Shown here piece after piece: positions 1-6,742 of a stretch of DNA of 30,608 bases. The notes below the pieces were generated by a model. That model was not told where the DNA came from. It searched no databases and was given only the letters and a program-made list of their open reading frames with translations. The DNA comes from Piscibacillus sp052246295 (GTDB taxonomy: Bacteria > Bacillota > Bacilli > Bacillales > Alkalibacillaceae). Both the position numbers and the translations under genes were made by a program. Each line of letters starts with the position of its first letter. Within the stretch, counting starts at the first letter, position 1. The stretch lies in assembly GCA_052246295.1 (NCBI GenBank), contig JBQQCO010000028.1; one strand, written 5' to 3'.

Positions 1-1381
1 GATTTCGAATATAAATCAGTTCAAACCCTTCCGCTTCTAATGCGGTTTTGACCAAATCCAGCCTAAATGTATCGGCCACGATTCTGTTAACCCCGTAATG
101 TTCACGCATTTCCACAAACCAATCAACTATATGTTTAATATTAATAACTGGCTCATCAACAATCGTTAAGAACCCTTCTTTTTCCCAATCATAAATAGGC
201 GGTTTCAATTCAACGGCATCCAAAAATCCTTTACGTATAAATGAGTGAGTTTTCCATACATAGTCATCACCTACTTTGAATAACAAACCTACAGCTGCAA
301 AGTCTCTTATAGATGCAAAGTCTAACCCACCAACCGCTGTACGATGTTTTAAATCTGGGAACGGTCTGTTTGTTGCTTCTATTTCTTCCCAGGTAGCAAC
401 TGAAGTGGTTAGATCCGTAGCAGGTGTATTCATACGTTTAGTCATAAATTTAATTCTTGCAGATGGTTTCGAGTTCCCCAAGCTTATATACTGTCTTTTA
501 ACGACTCTAAATAACTCTTTAGCATAATCGCTCATCGGTGGATGAAACATGGGATTAGCTTTTTGCCAATTCGTTTCATCGTCTAACTCACTTTCCTCAT
601 CTAAACATGCCATAAAAACAAAGAGATGATCATCTGGAGCTTCACCACGTAATACTCGCTCAGCTCGCTCTTTCAAATCATCTAAGTAACCACCACGAAC
701 AAACCCGTCTGTCGTAATAAAAAATTCTCTAGAATGTTTAACTTTACCTAAGCCAGATGAAAACACGTCCACTATGGCTGAATCTTCATATTCATGAACT
801 TCATCATATATGACACAACCATCGCGTAGACTGTCTTTGGTTTTGGCATTTGATGTATGGTATTTCAGAATACTACCATTAGTTTTACTTTCGATTTCTG
901 ACCTTGTATGGCGAAAAAGAGATTGTAATACTCCCTCTTTACCATCCTGTTCAATGACATCAAAAACTTCTTTATGAGATGTTTTGGCTTGGTCTTCACT
1001 ATTGGCCACAATCGATACATTATATTTTTTGATGCCATGTAGATCACTAATAAAGAAATGAGTTAAAGTCGAAATAAGACCGTTTTTACCAGCACCTCTT
1101 GCCATATATAAGAAGAACTGTTCAAAGAACGGATGATCCCCTTCTTTGTGGTATAAGAAAACAAATGCTGTTATGAACTTTTGATAAGGCTGTAACTTGA
1201 AATAATGTTTTTCAGTAAAGGCAATGTAACGTTCGTGTGTCACTTCATCGAAGTAGAGATCGTCTCGATTGAGGACGTACTTTTTTAAATAAGAAAACAA
1301 AAGGACCAAATACTTACTGACTTTAATTTTGCCAGCTTCGTATTGGTCCATATAATAATCTACATGTTTGTTTTTCAACAT
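1..1381 (-). CDS. terL: Phage terminase large subunit (3' end missing)
   Basis: ATP-driven DNA packaging motor and nuclease, which translocates phage DNA into the prohead and cuts it at the packaging site. Translating the - strand from the ATG at 1381 gives 460 residues without a stop, running off the left edge. A Walker A motif, ARGAGKN, lies at residues 94-100. The Walker B region YDEVHEY follows at about 192-198, with the catalytic DE at 193-194. The segment GGLDFASIRDFAAVG, with an Asp at 354, looks like the start of the RNase H-like nuclease domain. It begins just after the small-subunit stop codon, the usual terS-terL coupling. The protein resembles the HK97/P27-associated terminases of cos phages. 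About the last 100-150 residues are probably missing. Confidence 0.95.
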   Translation of the reverse strand, partial: MLKNKHVDYYMDQYEAGKIKVSKYLVLLFSYLKKYVLNRDDLYFDEVTHERYIAFTEKHYFKLQPYQKFITAFVFLYHKEGDHPFFEQFFLYMARGAGKNGLISTLTHFFISDLHGIKKYNVSIVANSEDQAKTSHKEVFDVIEQDGKEGVLQSLFRHTRSEIESKTNGSILKYHTSNAKTKDSLRDGCVIYDEVHEYEDSAIVDVFSSGLGKVKHSREFFITTDGFVRGGYLDDLKERAERVLRGEAPDDHLFVFMACLDEESELDDETNWQKANPMFHPPMSDYAKELFRVVKRQYISLGNSKPSARIKFMTKRMNTPATDLTTSVATWEEIEATNRPFPDLKHRTAVGGLDFASIRDFAAVGLLFKVGDDYVWKTHSFIRKGFLDAVELKPPIYDWEKEGFLTIVDEPVINIKHIVDWFVEMREHYGVNRIVADTFRLDLVKTALEAEGFELIYIRN

Positions 1382-1382
1382 T

Positions 1383-1712
1383 TTAAATTAGATCACTCGC
1401 TGAATACTTAGGTTGATTGCCATTGTCCTCATCGATAAATTTAAAAGTTCTTTCGATATTTATAATTGCTGTATTGACTTTGCTCATGTCATTTAACAGA
1501 GGATGGGACTTAATAAAAGTTTGACTCCCGTTTTTGATTGTGACCGATTCACCCTCATTTTTTACTTTGCGTTCCATTCGTCTGTACATCTCAATATGCT
1601 TTAAGTACCTACCAACTTTTTCGACCTCAACTGGGTTAGTTGTATCTATGCGTGACATCAGATAATGCTTGATTTTATCAGTGCTCACATCGATTCTTAA
1701 TTTGTTCGTCAC
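1383..1712 (-). CDS. terS: Phage terminase small subunit, P27 family
   Basis: DNA-recognition subunit of the packaging enzyme; it binds the packaging site and recruits the large subunit. 109 residues, a normal length for the P27 family. The segment ending in NVEV-like VEKVGRYLKHIEMYRRMERKV, followed by SHPLLNDMSKVNTAI and a C-terminal helical stretch, resembles that family (recognised by eye). The start is GTG at 1712 behind a G-rich ribosome site. The stop lies one base before the terL start. Just upstream lies the GC-rich segment that is the best cos candidate, as in other HNH-TerS-TerL phages. Confidence 0.85.
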   Translation of the reverse strand: MTNKLRIDVSTDKIKHYLMSRIDTTNPVEVEKVGRYLKHIEMYRRMERKVKNEGESVTIKNGSQTFIKSHPLLNDMSKVNTAIINIERTFKFIDEDNGNQPKYSASDLI

Positions 1713-1760
1713 ACATGCCCACCCCCCTTACGTGTGAATTTGGTTAAAATCTAGGAAGTC

Positions 1761-1820
1761 GATTCCCCCTGCACCGGTGCCCCCGATGATTAAAAATCCC
1801 AAATTATTTCGGCGGGGGGT
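1761..1820. other. Probable cos packaging site region
   Basis: This noncoding stretch between the HNH gene and terS holds a C-run, a perfect 10-bp palindrome (gcaccggtgc, 1771-1780), another C-run, an AT-rich spacer and a G-run (ggcggggggt, 1811-1820). Such GC-rich dyads between HNH and terS are where cohesive-end phages of Gram-positive hosts are cut. The exact nick positions cannot be read from the sequence. The assignment rests on position and composition. Confidence 0.55.
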
Positions 1821-2165
1821 CTACCACCATTCATCATCCCACTTTGGTTTCTTTCTCCACTTTGAATAATCAACGTACCTTCCGTGCTTTTTGTTATGAC
1901 AGTTAACGCACTTAGTTTCTAAGTTATCAGGATCTAACGCTAGTTCTGGATAATCTTCTAACTCTTTAATATGGTCAACTACTAACATGATCTTCTTACG
2001 TTTAGCAGACTCACTGTATTCATTTGTGTCGATTGTAACTCGTCCTTGTCGTTTGCATTCCTGGCACTCATAGTTATCACGTTTCTTAATATCTTCGCGT
2101 AATAACTTCCATGCTTTACTATCATAGAACTTGCGCTTTTGTTCTTTGGTTTTGTATTCAGGCAT
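1821..2165 (-). CDS. Phage HNH endonuclease (packaging-associated)
   Basis: HNH nuclease of the kind encoded next to terminase genes; in HK97-like phages the HNH protein is needed together with terminase for specific cos cleavage. 114 residues. Zinc-binding pairs C34-x2-C37 and C86-x2-C89 frame the nuclease core: D64-H65 (VVDHI), N81 (DNLE) and C89-H90-N91 with H94 (NCHNKKHG). The N-terminal stretch with AWKLLRE is typical of the family. It lies upstream of terS with the probable cos region between them. It is transcribed leftwards, downstream of the terminator that closes the DUF4145 gene. Confidence 0.92.
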   Translation of the reverse strand: MPEYKTKEQKRKFYDSKAWKLLREDIKKRDNYECQECKRQGRVTIDTNEYSESAKRKKIMLVVDHIKELEDYPELALDPDNLETKCVNCHNKKHGRYVDYSKWRKKPKWDDEWW

Positions 2166-2188
2166 TTAAATCACCACTTCAAACAATT

Positions 2189-2215
2189 AAAAAAAGTGCC
2201 TTAGTAGGCACTTTA
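2189..2215 (-). terminator. Intrinsic terminator of the DUF4145 gene
   Basis: Perfect 8-bp stem (AAAGTGCC/GGCACTTT, 2193-2200 with 2207-2214) and a 6-nt loop, followed on the - strand by a run of seven T. It overlaps the stop codon of the DUF4145 gene and separates that gene from the HNH-terminase genes. Confidence 0.85.
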
Positions 2216-2881
2216 CTTTTGCATTTCTTCACTATACTTTTTTGTTAAAATTTCCATTGATATCCAATGTGCAGTAATCTTTATTAGTCTTTTTAAGTCT
2301 ATTAAATCTTTACTTTCCCAGATCCTCTCATAATGAGTTTCATCGTTCCCTATCCAAGATGCTCTTCTAGCAGTTTCTTTTATTCTAATATCATCTACAT
2401 ATTCATTAATGCATTTACCTAATAACTTTCTCTTTATTTCATTCGCTTTATTTGGATTAACTGATATGAGATAATCTTTTATTAGAAATTCGAGGGCTTT
2501 TCTGTACCCAACACCGCAAATTTGAAATAATTCAGCTTCTTCTGCCTCTGAAGCTTCATTATATATTTCTACAAATTTTTCAGATATAGTGTTAATTTCT
2601 TCATCAAAAGGAATTTTTTTAACTTTCTTAGACGGATAAATTTTTATTAGATTTTCACTAATATACTGTACTATGAAAAAGTCACCGCATTTATCACGCG
2701 GGCATCTGAGTACTAGTTGTAAATATGGTTTGCGTTGAAATGAATAATGTAATTCAGGTTCAATCCCAGTAGAACAAACTGGACACTCATCTGGTATTTT
2801 TGGAGAATTCCCAAAATGATACTGAATCGAAGTAGCGAAATCGGCTTCTTGATAAAAATACAAACTATCATTTTCTTGCAT
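2213..2881 (-). CDS. DUF4145-like protein with zinc ribbon, accessory (moron) gene
   Basis: 222 residues, function unknown. The N-terminal part holds a zinc-ribbon pattern: CPVC at about 34-37, then a Cys pair around 60-65 (RCPRDKCG). The C-terminal half is helical: GVGYRKALEFLIKDYL, then WIGNDETHYERIW and a final helix. This resembles the DUF4145 domain, which also occurs in stand-alone form and beside restriction and abortive-infection genes. The ATG at 2881 has an AGGAGG site. The gene has its own terminator and a second hairpin upstream, so it is an isolated transcription unit inserted between the late regulator and the packaging genes. Such placement is typical of phage accessory cargo, possibly anti-phage, but no activity can be read from the sequence. 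The domain name is from memory. Confidence 0.7.
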   Translation of the reverse strand: MQENDSLYFYQEADFATSIQYHFGNSPKIPDECPVCSTGIEPELHYSFQRKPYLQLVLRCPRDKCGDFFIVQYISENLIKIYPSKKVKKIPFDEEINTISEKFVEIYNEASEAEEAELFQICGVGYRKALEFLIKDYLISVNPNKANEIKRKLLGKCINEYVDDIRIKETARRASWIGNDETHYERIWESKDLIDLKRLIKITAHWISMEILTKKYSEEMQK

Positions 2882-3190
2882 TATACAGACCTCCTTACAA
2901 ACTATAGTTTTATTTCAACACCTAAATAAAAATTCCTGCAAAATTAACAGGAAAACCCATAAAAGTCGTCGAATGACAAAGGAGGTATTATTTTTAATTA
3001 ATTACCTGTTTAGAGTAATCTTTGAGCCAATTAAAAGAGTTCTAATAACAATAATATATTTTAAAATGGCACTGGGAATTTTTTTGCTGTATATTTTATC
3101 AATCAGGATGTTTCAATCCTATTCTAAATACTACTTCGTTAGGAGTGGTTCTGCCGCTCCGTCCTGCCTCCGATTTTACACAAATCGCTA
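2882..3190. other. 309-bp AT-rich gap with hairpin and probable promoter of the DUF4145 gene
   Basis: No convincing gene. On the - strand, a 6-bp hairpin (ttcctg/caggaa, 2933-2938 with 2948-2953) is followed by a T-rich run and could act as a weak terminator. Between it and the DUF4145 start lies a TATAGT-like -10 (about 2901-2906) with only a poor -35. A + strand frame of 73 codons (2973-3194) has no usable ribosome site. A small dyad (cgattt/aaatcg) sits near 3172-3188, just after the ArpU-like gene. The late promoter may lie here, but I cannot define it. Confidence 0.4.
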
Positions 3191-3616
3191 TTAACCTGTC
3201 ATTTTTTGTGTAGATTGTGCATTCTGTGAAATCTTGTCCACGATAGAATCTTTAATGTTATAGATGTGCCTTCTTGACAACCCCATGTGATGACCAATCG
3301 CACTCATGCTTAAACCATCTAACATGCATTCTAATACAGCTTTCTCTCTTGGATCTTGGATGACATGGATATTATTTTGAATGAATAGAACCTTGCATTC
3401 TAATTTCTGAACCCATTTACTTTTCTTGTCACGTCTAATCACTTCCTGGGCAACTGGATCACTAGTATTTCCTTTCGGTTTAGGCATAGTAGATTCTAAA
3501 CCAGATTGAGCAACTACATTTCCTCCAACTACTTGTAATAAATCTCTCTGCCTCTTAATCTCATTTAACATCCAGTTATAGTCTCTAAGAGCACTCTCAA
3601 TCTGTTTTTTGTTCAT
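3191..3616 (-). CDS. ArpU/RinA-like phage late transcription regulator
   Basis: 141 residues. The C-terminal part (about 88-133) is a sigma-region-4-like helix-turn-helix: PREKAVLECMLDGL, then MSAIGHHMGLSRRHIYNIKDSIV. This layout, a divergent N-terminal coiled region followed by a sigma-like HTH, is that of the ArpU, RinA and LtrC-type proteins. These sit at the end of the early operon and activate late gene transcription towards the terminases. Position fits exactly: last gene of the leftward early operon, before the packaging genes. It overlaps the preceding 50-codon gene by 20 bp. Family assignment is by motif and position. Confidence 0.75.
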   Translation of the reverse strand: MNKKQIESALRDYNWMLNEIKRQRDLLQVVGGNVVAQSGLESTMPKPKGNTSDPVAQEVIRRDKKSKWVQKLECKVLFIQNNIHVIQDPREKAVLECMLDGLSMSAIGHHMGLSRRHIYNIKDSIVDKISQNAQSTQKMTG

Positions 3617-3749
3617 CTTTCCATCCCGCCCCTTCTTTTGCTAACTCTTTATAATAGTCACTGGGCCTAACCGGTTGTTGTACACCCGTTCGTTTATCTC
3701 GGCGGTGTCTACTCACTTTATGCTTAATCGTGTACGTCATTTGTTTCAT
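3597..3749 (-). CDS. Small basic phage protein, unknown
   Basis: 50 residues, Lys/Arg-rich (KHKVSRHRRDKRTG). A longer frame opens at 3779, but the ATG at 3749 has an AGGGGG ribosome site 7 nt upstream, and the terminator at 3766-3810 lies upstream of it, so 3749 is the likely start. The 3' end overlaps the ArpU-like gene by 20 bp, suggesting coupled translation. No family recognised. Confidence 0.6.
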   Translation of the reverse strand: MKQMTYTIKHKVSRHRRDKRTGVQQPVRPSDYYKELAKEGAGWKDEQKTD

Positions 3750-3765
3750 GATTGAACCCCCTAAT

Positions 3766-3810
3766 AAAAAAGAGCACACTCCAAGAGTCTATAACTCTCA
3801 GAATGTGCTC
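3766..3810 (-). terminator. Intrinsic terminator or attenuator in the early operon
   Basis: On the - strand the outer stem GAGCACA/TGTGCTC (3772-3778 with 3804-3810) encloses an inner gagt/actc pairing and is followed by six T. It stands between the 73-codon gene and the ArpU-like late regulator. It could limit late regulator expression until read-through, or the late regulator may have its own promoter. Confidence 0.75.
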
Positions 3811-3814
3811 CTCG

Positions 3815-3833
3815 ATTGTTTCGATAGAGCTTA
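3815..3833 (-). repeat. 19-nt direct repeat, copy 1
   Basis: attgtttcgatagagctta, overlapping the stop codon of the 73-codon gene. It differs by one base from the copy at 4066-4084, which overlaps the stop codon of the HNH-like gene. Same orientation, 251 bp apart. Confidence 0.8.
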
Positions 3834-4052
3834 TTTATATGTGATTACAACAGGCATATTGACAAGTGATTTGACTAGTTTGTCGCCAACATAAACGTCA
3901 TACTGCCTATCGACTGAGTCATGAAACTCTGCTGTCATGTCTTGTATTTTGGTAATCTCTTTCCATTCTCCATCAACTAAAATCTCTTTACCCAACTCCC
4001 ATGATGAACCATCTAAATGTCTCGCAGACTCCACTCTTAAAATCTCTGCCAT
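3831..4052 (-). CDS. Small phage protein, unknown
   Basis: 73 residues, predicted mostly beta (WELGKEILVDGEWKEITKI, YDVYVGDKLV), soluble, no recognised domain. ATG at 4052 with a GGGGGTGAG ribosome site. The stop codon is followed at once by a 19-nt sequence also found after the stop of the next upstream gene (see repeat). Followed by a strong terminator. Function unknown. Confidence 0.65.
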   Translation of the reverse strand: MAEILRVESARHLDGSSWELGKEILVDGEWKEITKIQDMTAEFHDSVDRQYDVYVGDKLVKSLVNMPVVITYK

Positions 4053-4065
4053 TGTCTCACCCCCA

Positions 4066-4084
4066 ATTGTTTTGATAGAGCTTA
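4066..4084 (-). repeat. 19-nt direct repeat, copy 2
   Basis: attgttttgatagagctta, overlapping the stop codon of the HNH-like gene at 4082. Pairs with the copy at 3815-3833 and so brackets the 73-codon gene. It may mark a duplication or a recombination joint. Confidence 0.8.
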
Positions 4085-4669
4085 ATTTATGAACATTTTA
4101 CTTAAATACAACTCCTTAATTTCTGAGTATTCCGCTGGAGACAACCCTGACACTCCATGAGAGATAAATCTGGGTAATACTTCTAAGTTATCTACATGAG
4201 ATGACCCGCCTAATGATACTGGTATTTTTCGACTAATCCACAACCTGAGACCGTTATTTATGCTCTGGTTTTCAATGTCTTGTTCTATCGTCCTGTTTGT
4301 AATCTTACATTTTTCGTGTTTACAAAATTCTCTAAACTCATCTAAAGAACACGTTTCTATGCCAGTCTCTTGCTTTAAACTAGACCATCTAGCTTGTGTG
4401 TTTTTGATAAATTCTTGATAATACCCTTTTTCTCTTTGATTCCTACAATCTTTACAAATACTTACTTTTCCATCTTGAGAGACGGCGTTTGGTGTATAAT
4501 TGTTTAAATTTCTGTAAACTCCACACGCAACACAAAGTTTATATTTATGACTTCCGTACGAAATTGTTTTAGATTTAATATTTGATATTGGTGAACACCT
4601 CTGACTTTCCCAAATCACATTAACCAAACCATCATTTATCATTTTGTTGACAACTGCAACTTCAATCAT
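4082..4669 (-). CDS. Zinc-finger HNH-like endonuclease, probable selfish gene
   Basis: 195 residues. A zinc-binding module lies at C46-x2-C49 and C72-x2-C75 (LCVACGVYRNLNNYTPN, then SICKDCRNQREKGYYQ), the arrangement seen at the N-terminus of many phage HNH proteins. The C-terminal part has CKITN (121-125), then ISRKIPVSLGGSSHVDNLEVL (about 145-165), which matches the beta-beta-alpha end of HNH nucleases (GG-x-x-xx-x-DNL). The usual catalytic His is not obvious, so activity is uncertain. It stands alone among small early genes, as homing-type nucleases do. Start is ATG at 4669 behind a GAGGGG-like site. Confidence 0.65.
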   Translation of the reverse strand: MIEVAVVNKMINDGLVNVIWESQRCSPISNIKSKTISYGSHKYKLCVACGVYRNLNNYTPNAVSQDGKVSICKDCRNQREKGYYQEFIKNTQARWSSLKQETGIETCSLDEFREFCKHEKCKITNRTIEQDIENQSINNGLRLWISRKIPVSLGGSSHVDNLEVLPRFISHGVSGLSPAEYSEIKELYLSKMFIN

Positions 4670-4678
4670 TTTATCCCC

Positions 4679-4852
4679 TCACTTCTTCGTATAACTAATC
4701 TCCACATGAGCAGGTCGGTTATTCTGCCACGTGATCACTTGTTTTCCGAAACCTACACCAGGCGTATCCACTTTAACCAGTTCCCCATCTCTCACCATCA
4801 ACACCGCATTCTCTCTTAAATCTACTTCAGCGATCATTTTGTTCTTGTCCAT
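4679..4852 (-). CDS. Small phage protein, DUF3954-like
   Basis: 57 residues, read by hand on the - strand: MDKNKMIAEVDLRENAVLM, then VRDGELVKVDTPGVGFGKQV, ending ITWQNNRPAHVEISYTKK. The pattern (Met-Ile-Ala-Glu start, VRDGELVKVD, FGKQVITWQ) matches small Bacillus phage proteins of the DUF3954 type, to my memory. The ribosome site GGGGG precedes the ATG at 4852; it can pair with an upstream C-run (see inverted repeat 4858-4898). Function unknown. Confidence 0.65.
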   Translation of the reverse strand: MDKNKMIAEVDLRENAVLMVRDGELVKVDTPGVGFGKQVITWQNNRPAHVEISYTKK

Positions 4853-4857
4853 TTGTA

Positions 4858-4914
4858 GCGCCCCCTGTTACAATTAACTTAACGGCTAGTGGGGGCGCGA
4901 GCTCCCTTTTTTTT
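4858..4914. promoter_or_regulatory. Overlapping inverted repeats at the start of the DUF3954-like gene
   Basis: Two alternative pairings share one arm. (1) gcgccccc (4858-4865) pairs with gggggcgc (4891-4898), 8 bp; on the - strand mRNA this hides the ribosome site of the downstream gene. (2) gggggc/gctccc (4891-4896 with 4901-4906) with a GCGA loop, followed on the + strand by eight T (4907-4914), looks like a + strand intrinsic terminator, opposite to all neighbouring genes. Function is inferred. Confidence 0.55.
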
Positions 4915-5008
4915 ATGTCAAAATATCAATTAGGATATAAATCATGATGATTAACGCCACGATACTTAAACTACTTACAATGCCAAATGTGATAAATGTA
5001 TTCTTCAT
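4913..5008 (-). CDS. Single-span membrane miniprotein
   Basis: 31 residues: MKNTFITFGIVSSLSIVALI followed by IMIYILIDILT. One hydrophobic helix covers nearly the whole protein. ATG at 5008 has a GAGGTGAC ribosome site. The stop lies in the T-run of the hairpin at 4891-4914. Found between ssb and the DUF3954-like gene. Function unknown; the size makes it a tentative gene. Confidence 0.5.
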   Translation of the reverse strand: MKNTFITFGIVSSLSIVALIIMIYILIDILT

Positions 5009-5028
5009 CAAGTCACCTCACTATGTCT

Positions 5029-5472
5029 CTAGAACGGAAGATCGTCATCATTTAAATCTACCGGCTCTCCTTCATTTTCTAACCCTTTATGATTTGGCTC
5101 ATTTTGACCCGTATTTGAATTTTGTTGATTACTAGACTTAGAACCCTCAGACGATTTATTTTCTAAAAATTGAACGGATTCTGCTACAATTTCGGTTATG
5201 AAAACACGCTTTCCATCTTGTCCATCAAAACTTCTCGTTTGAATTCTTCCGTCGACTCCAACCATAGACCCTTTTTTCATGTAGTTTGCTAGATTCTCAG
5301 CTTGTTTGCGCCATATCACGCAATTTATAAAGTCAGCTTCTCGGTTTCCTTGTTGATTTTGAAACGGTCTATTGACCGCCACCGTAAAATTTGCAACAGC
5401 AATTCCTGAACTGGTGTAACGTAAATCAGGATCAGCAGTAAGTCTTCCTGTTAGAACGGCTCTGTTAAGCAT
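5029..5472 (-). CDS. ssb: Single-stranded DNA-binding protein
   Basis: Phage SSB that coats single-stranded DNA in replication and recombination. 147 residues. The OB fold starts with MLNRAVLTGRLTADPDLRYT and continues through VANFTVAVNR, DFINCVIWRKQAENLANYMKK and VDGRIQTRSF (to about 105). A Gln/Asn/Ser-rich linker follows, ending in the acidic tip DDDLPF that binds partner proteins. The length and tip are those of bacterial-type SSBs. The start overlaps the end of the HNH homing-type gene by 8 bp, so that gene was fitted directly upstream without breaking ssb. Confidence 0.97.
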   Translation of the reverse strand: MLNRAVLTGRLTADPDLRYTSSGIAVANFTVAVNRPFQNQQGNREADFINCVIWRKQAENLANYMKKGSMVGVDGRIQTRSFDGQDGKRVFITEIVAESVQFLENKSSEGSKSSNQQNSNTGQNEPNHKGLENEGEPVDLNDDDLPF

Positions 5473-5992
5473 TCTCGTACATCTCCTTTAGTCCTAAGTA
5501 TTCAATCTTGTTGTAAATGGTTTTTCTTGTAACATTTAACCTTCTCGCTATTTCGGTTGGCTTTTTACCTTCTTTGATTAGTTCAATGACTCGTTGATCT
5601 ATATCTTTGTATGAGGGATGATTTGTTTTATCTTTGAAGCGTTCTTTAGTGCTCTGACTTACTTTTTTTCTCATTTCTAAACTGTAAGTTCTGTTTTTGT
5701 TATGCATAGAACTATGTTCTCCGTGTGTCATTAACTCCAAATTATTTAAACGATTATCATGCTTAACCCCGTTTTTATGATGGACTACTTCATCTTTCTC
5801 TAGGTACCTTTCTAACTTCACTTCCATCATGACTCGGTGTTCAAAAACATATCCTAATACATCTGAGTTCGGATGGGTCTTTATGCAGAGCAAAATATAT
5901 CCATGTGGAGAACGCTTCCTACCAGTTACATTGTGAATTTCACCGTTAATAATGACTGAGTAAAACGTTTGTTTATGTTTTGGTGCGGGCAC
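5465..5992 (-). CDS. HNH homing-type endonuclease with C-terminal HTH
   Basis: 175 residues. HNH_3-type core: FEHRVMM (50-56), VVHHKNGVKHDNRLNNLEL (69-87) and THGEHSSMHN (89-98), holding the two His and the Asn of the nuclease. The C-terminal part (about 130-165, RVIELIKEGKKPTEIARRLN) is a helix-turn-helix for DNA recognition. This is the design of free-standing homing endonucleases that spread between phages. Start is GTG at 5992 behind AAGGAAGTGATG; TTG at 5995 is an alternative. It overlaps ssb by 8 bp, and its start lies just after the 43-codon gene. The insertion point beside ssb, a conserved essential gene, is typical of such elements. Confidence 0.88.
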   Translation of the reverse strand: MPAPKHKQTFYSVIINGEIHNVTGRKRSPHGYILLCIKTHPNSDVLGYVFEHRVMMEVKLERYLEKDEVVHHKNGVKHDNRLNNLELMTHGEHSSMHNKNRTYSLEMRKKVSQSTKERFKDKTNHPSYKDIDQRVIELIKEGKKPTEIARRLNVTRKTIYNKIEYLGLKEMYENA

Positions 5993-5998
5993 AATTCA

Positions 5999-6130
5999 TC
6001 ACTTCCTTTTAGTTTCTGGTTCGTATACGTACCGGCGTCCACTTACTCGAATTACCGTTGGTATGTTTCGCTTCGTTTTCTCTACCTTCGCAACGGGTCT
6101 ATATTTATCGCCTTTTTTATAGGTCCTCAT
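5999..6130 (-). CDS. Small basic phage protein, unknown
   Basis: 43 residues, read by hand: MRTYKKGDKYRPVAKVEKTK, then RNIPTVIRVSGRRYVYEPET and KRK. Strongly basic. Its ATG overlaps the MazG-like stop codon (ATGA), a sign of coupled translation, and its stop is just before the homing endonuclease start. No family recognised. Confidence 0.6.
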   Translation of the reverse strand: MRTYKKGDKYRPVAKVEKTKRNIPTVIRVSGRRYVYEPETKRK

Positions 6131-6435
6131 CCCAAATCACTATCTTTAACAAATACTCCGCTTACCATTTTTCCTCTTCGGTCCTTGATTTCTTCATAAG
6201 CTTGATCAATACAGTCTTCTATACTTAACCCTAGCTGTTCAGCTAAAATCACTAGCACCACATACATATCACCAATTGAATCGATCACTTGATCTAAATT
6301 CTTTTTCGACATCCCTTGGCAAAGTTCACCAAACTCTTCTCCTAGCTTGATAGTTTGTTTATCTGGCTCAGCTGTATTAAGCCCTCGGTCTTTCGCCCAC
6401 TGCTGTATATTGGTTGTTAAAATGTTTAAGTCCAT
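6127..6435 (-). CDS. MazG-like nucleotide pyrophosphohydrolase
   Basis: All-alpha NTP pyrophosphatase, which cleaves (d)NTPs to monophosphates. Phage versions may clean the dNTP pool or lower host alarmone levels. 102 residues from the ATG at 6435, which has a GGAGTG site 7 nt upstream; a longer frame opens at 6465 without such a site. The metal-binding motif E33-E34-x2-E37 (KLGEEFGEL) and the second motif D52-x3-D56 (VIDSIGDMYVVL) are both present. The length fits single-domain MazG-like proteins. It overlaps the 43-codon gene by 4 bp. Confidence 0.88.
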   Translation of the reverse strand: MDLNILTTNIQQWAKDRGLNTAEPDKQTIKLGEEFGELCQGMSKKNLDQVIDSIGDMYVVLVILAEQLGLSIEDCIDQAYEEIKDRRGKMVSGVFVKDSDLG

Positions 6436-6439
6436 GTTT

Positions 6440-6742
6440 TCACTCCTTCGCTTTGATACGTCCACCTAAATCAGCAATTATTTTGGTGTATGTCTTCAAA
6501 CATTTCATAACTAGTACTGCAGTAACAATGGTCGGCAATGTAAAAATGATTAACAAAAATATGGTGAACTTACTGAACCACAAAACAAGCGCCATAAATA
6601 ACACAAATAGCACAAACGTTAGAATAACTAAGAGAACAAGCAGAAAGCCTATTAGCGTCTCTTCATCCCTTAATGTTTTTCGGTCATCTAAACTCAAGTT
6701 ACTTAGTTGATCATTCGTAAAATACTTTCTGTAGACATTCAT
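6440..6742 (-). CDS. Two-span phage membrane protein, unknown
   Basis: 100 residues. Two hydrophobic helices at about 29-53 (LIGFLLVLLVILTFVLFVLF) and 58-80 (FTIFLLIIFTLPTIVTAVLV) join a charged N-terminal region (SLDDRKTLRDEE) and a basic C-terminal tail (IIADLGGRIKAKE). This hairpin-like topology gives no function. It lies directly upstream of the MazG-like gene; the ribosome site of that gene overlaps its end. Weak ribosome site of its own (GGGTGATTAG before the ATG at 6742). Confidence 0.65.
   Translation of the reverse strand: MNVYRKYFTNDQLSNLSLDDRKTLRDEETLIGFLLVLLVILTFVLFVLFMALVLWFSKFTIFLLIIFTLPTIVTAVLVMKCLKTYTKIIADLGGRIKAKE

Noticed and set aside
2973..3194. + strand frame of 73 codons with hydrophobic residues
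   Set aside because: The AGGAGG at 2981-2986 is after the ATG and no start follows it at proper distance; all neighbours are on the - strand.
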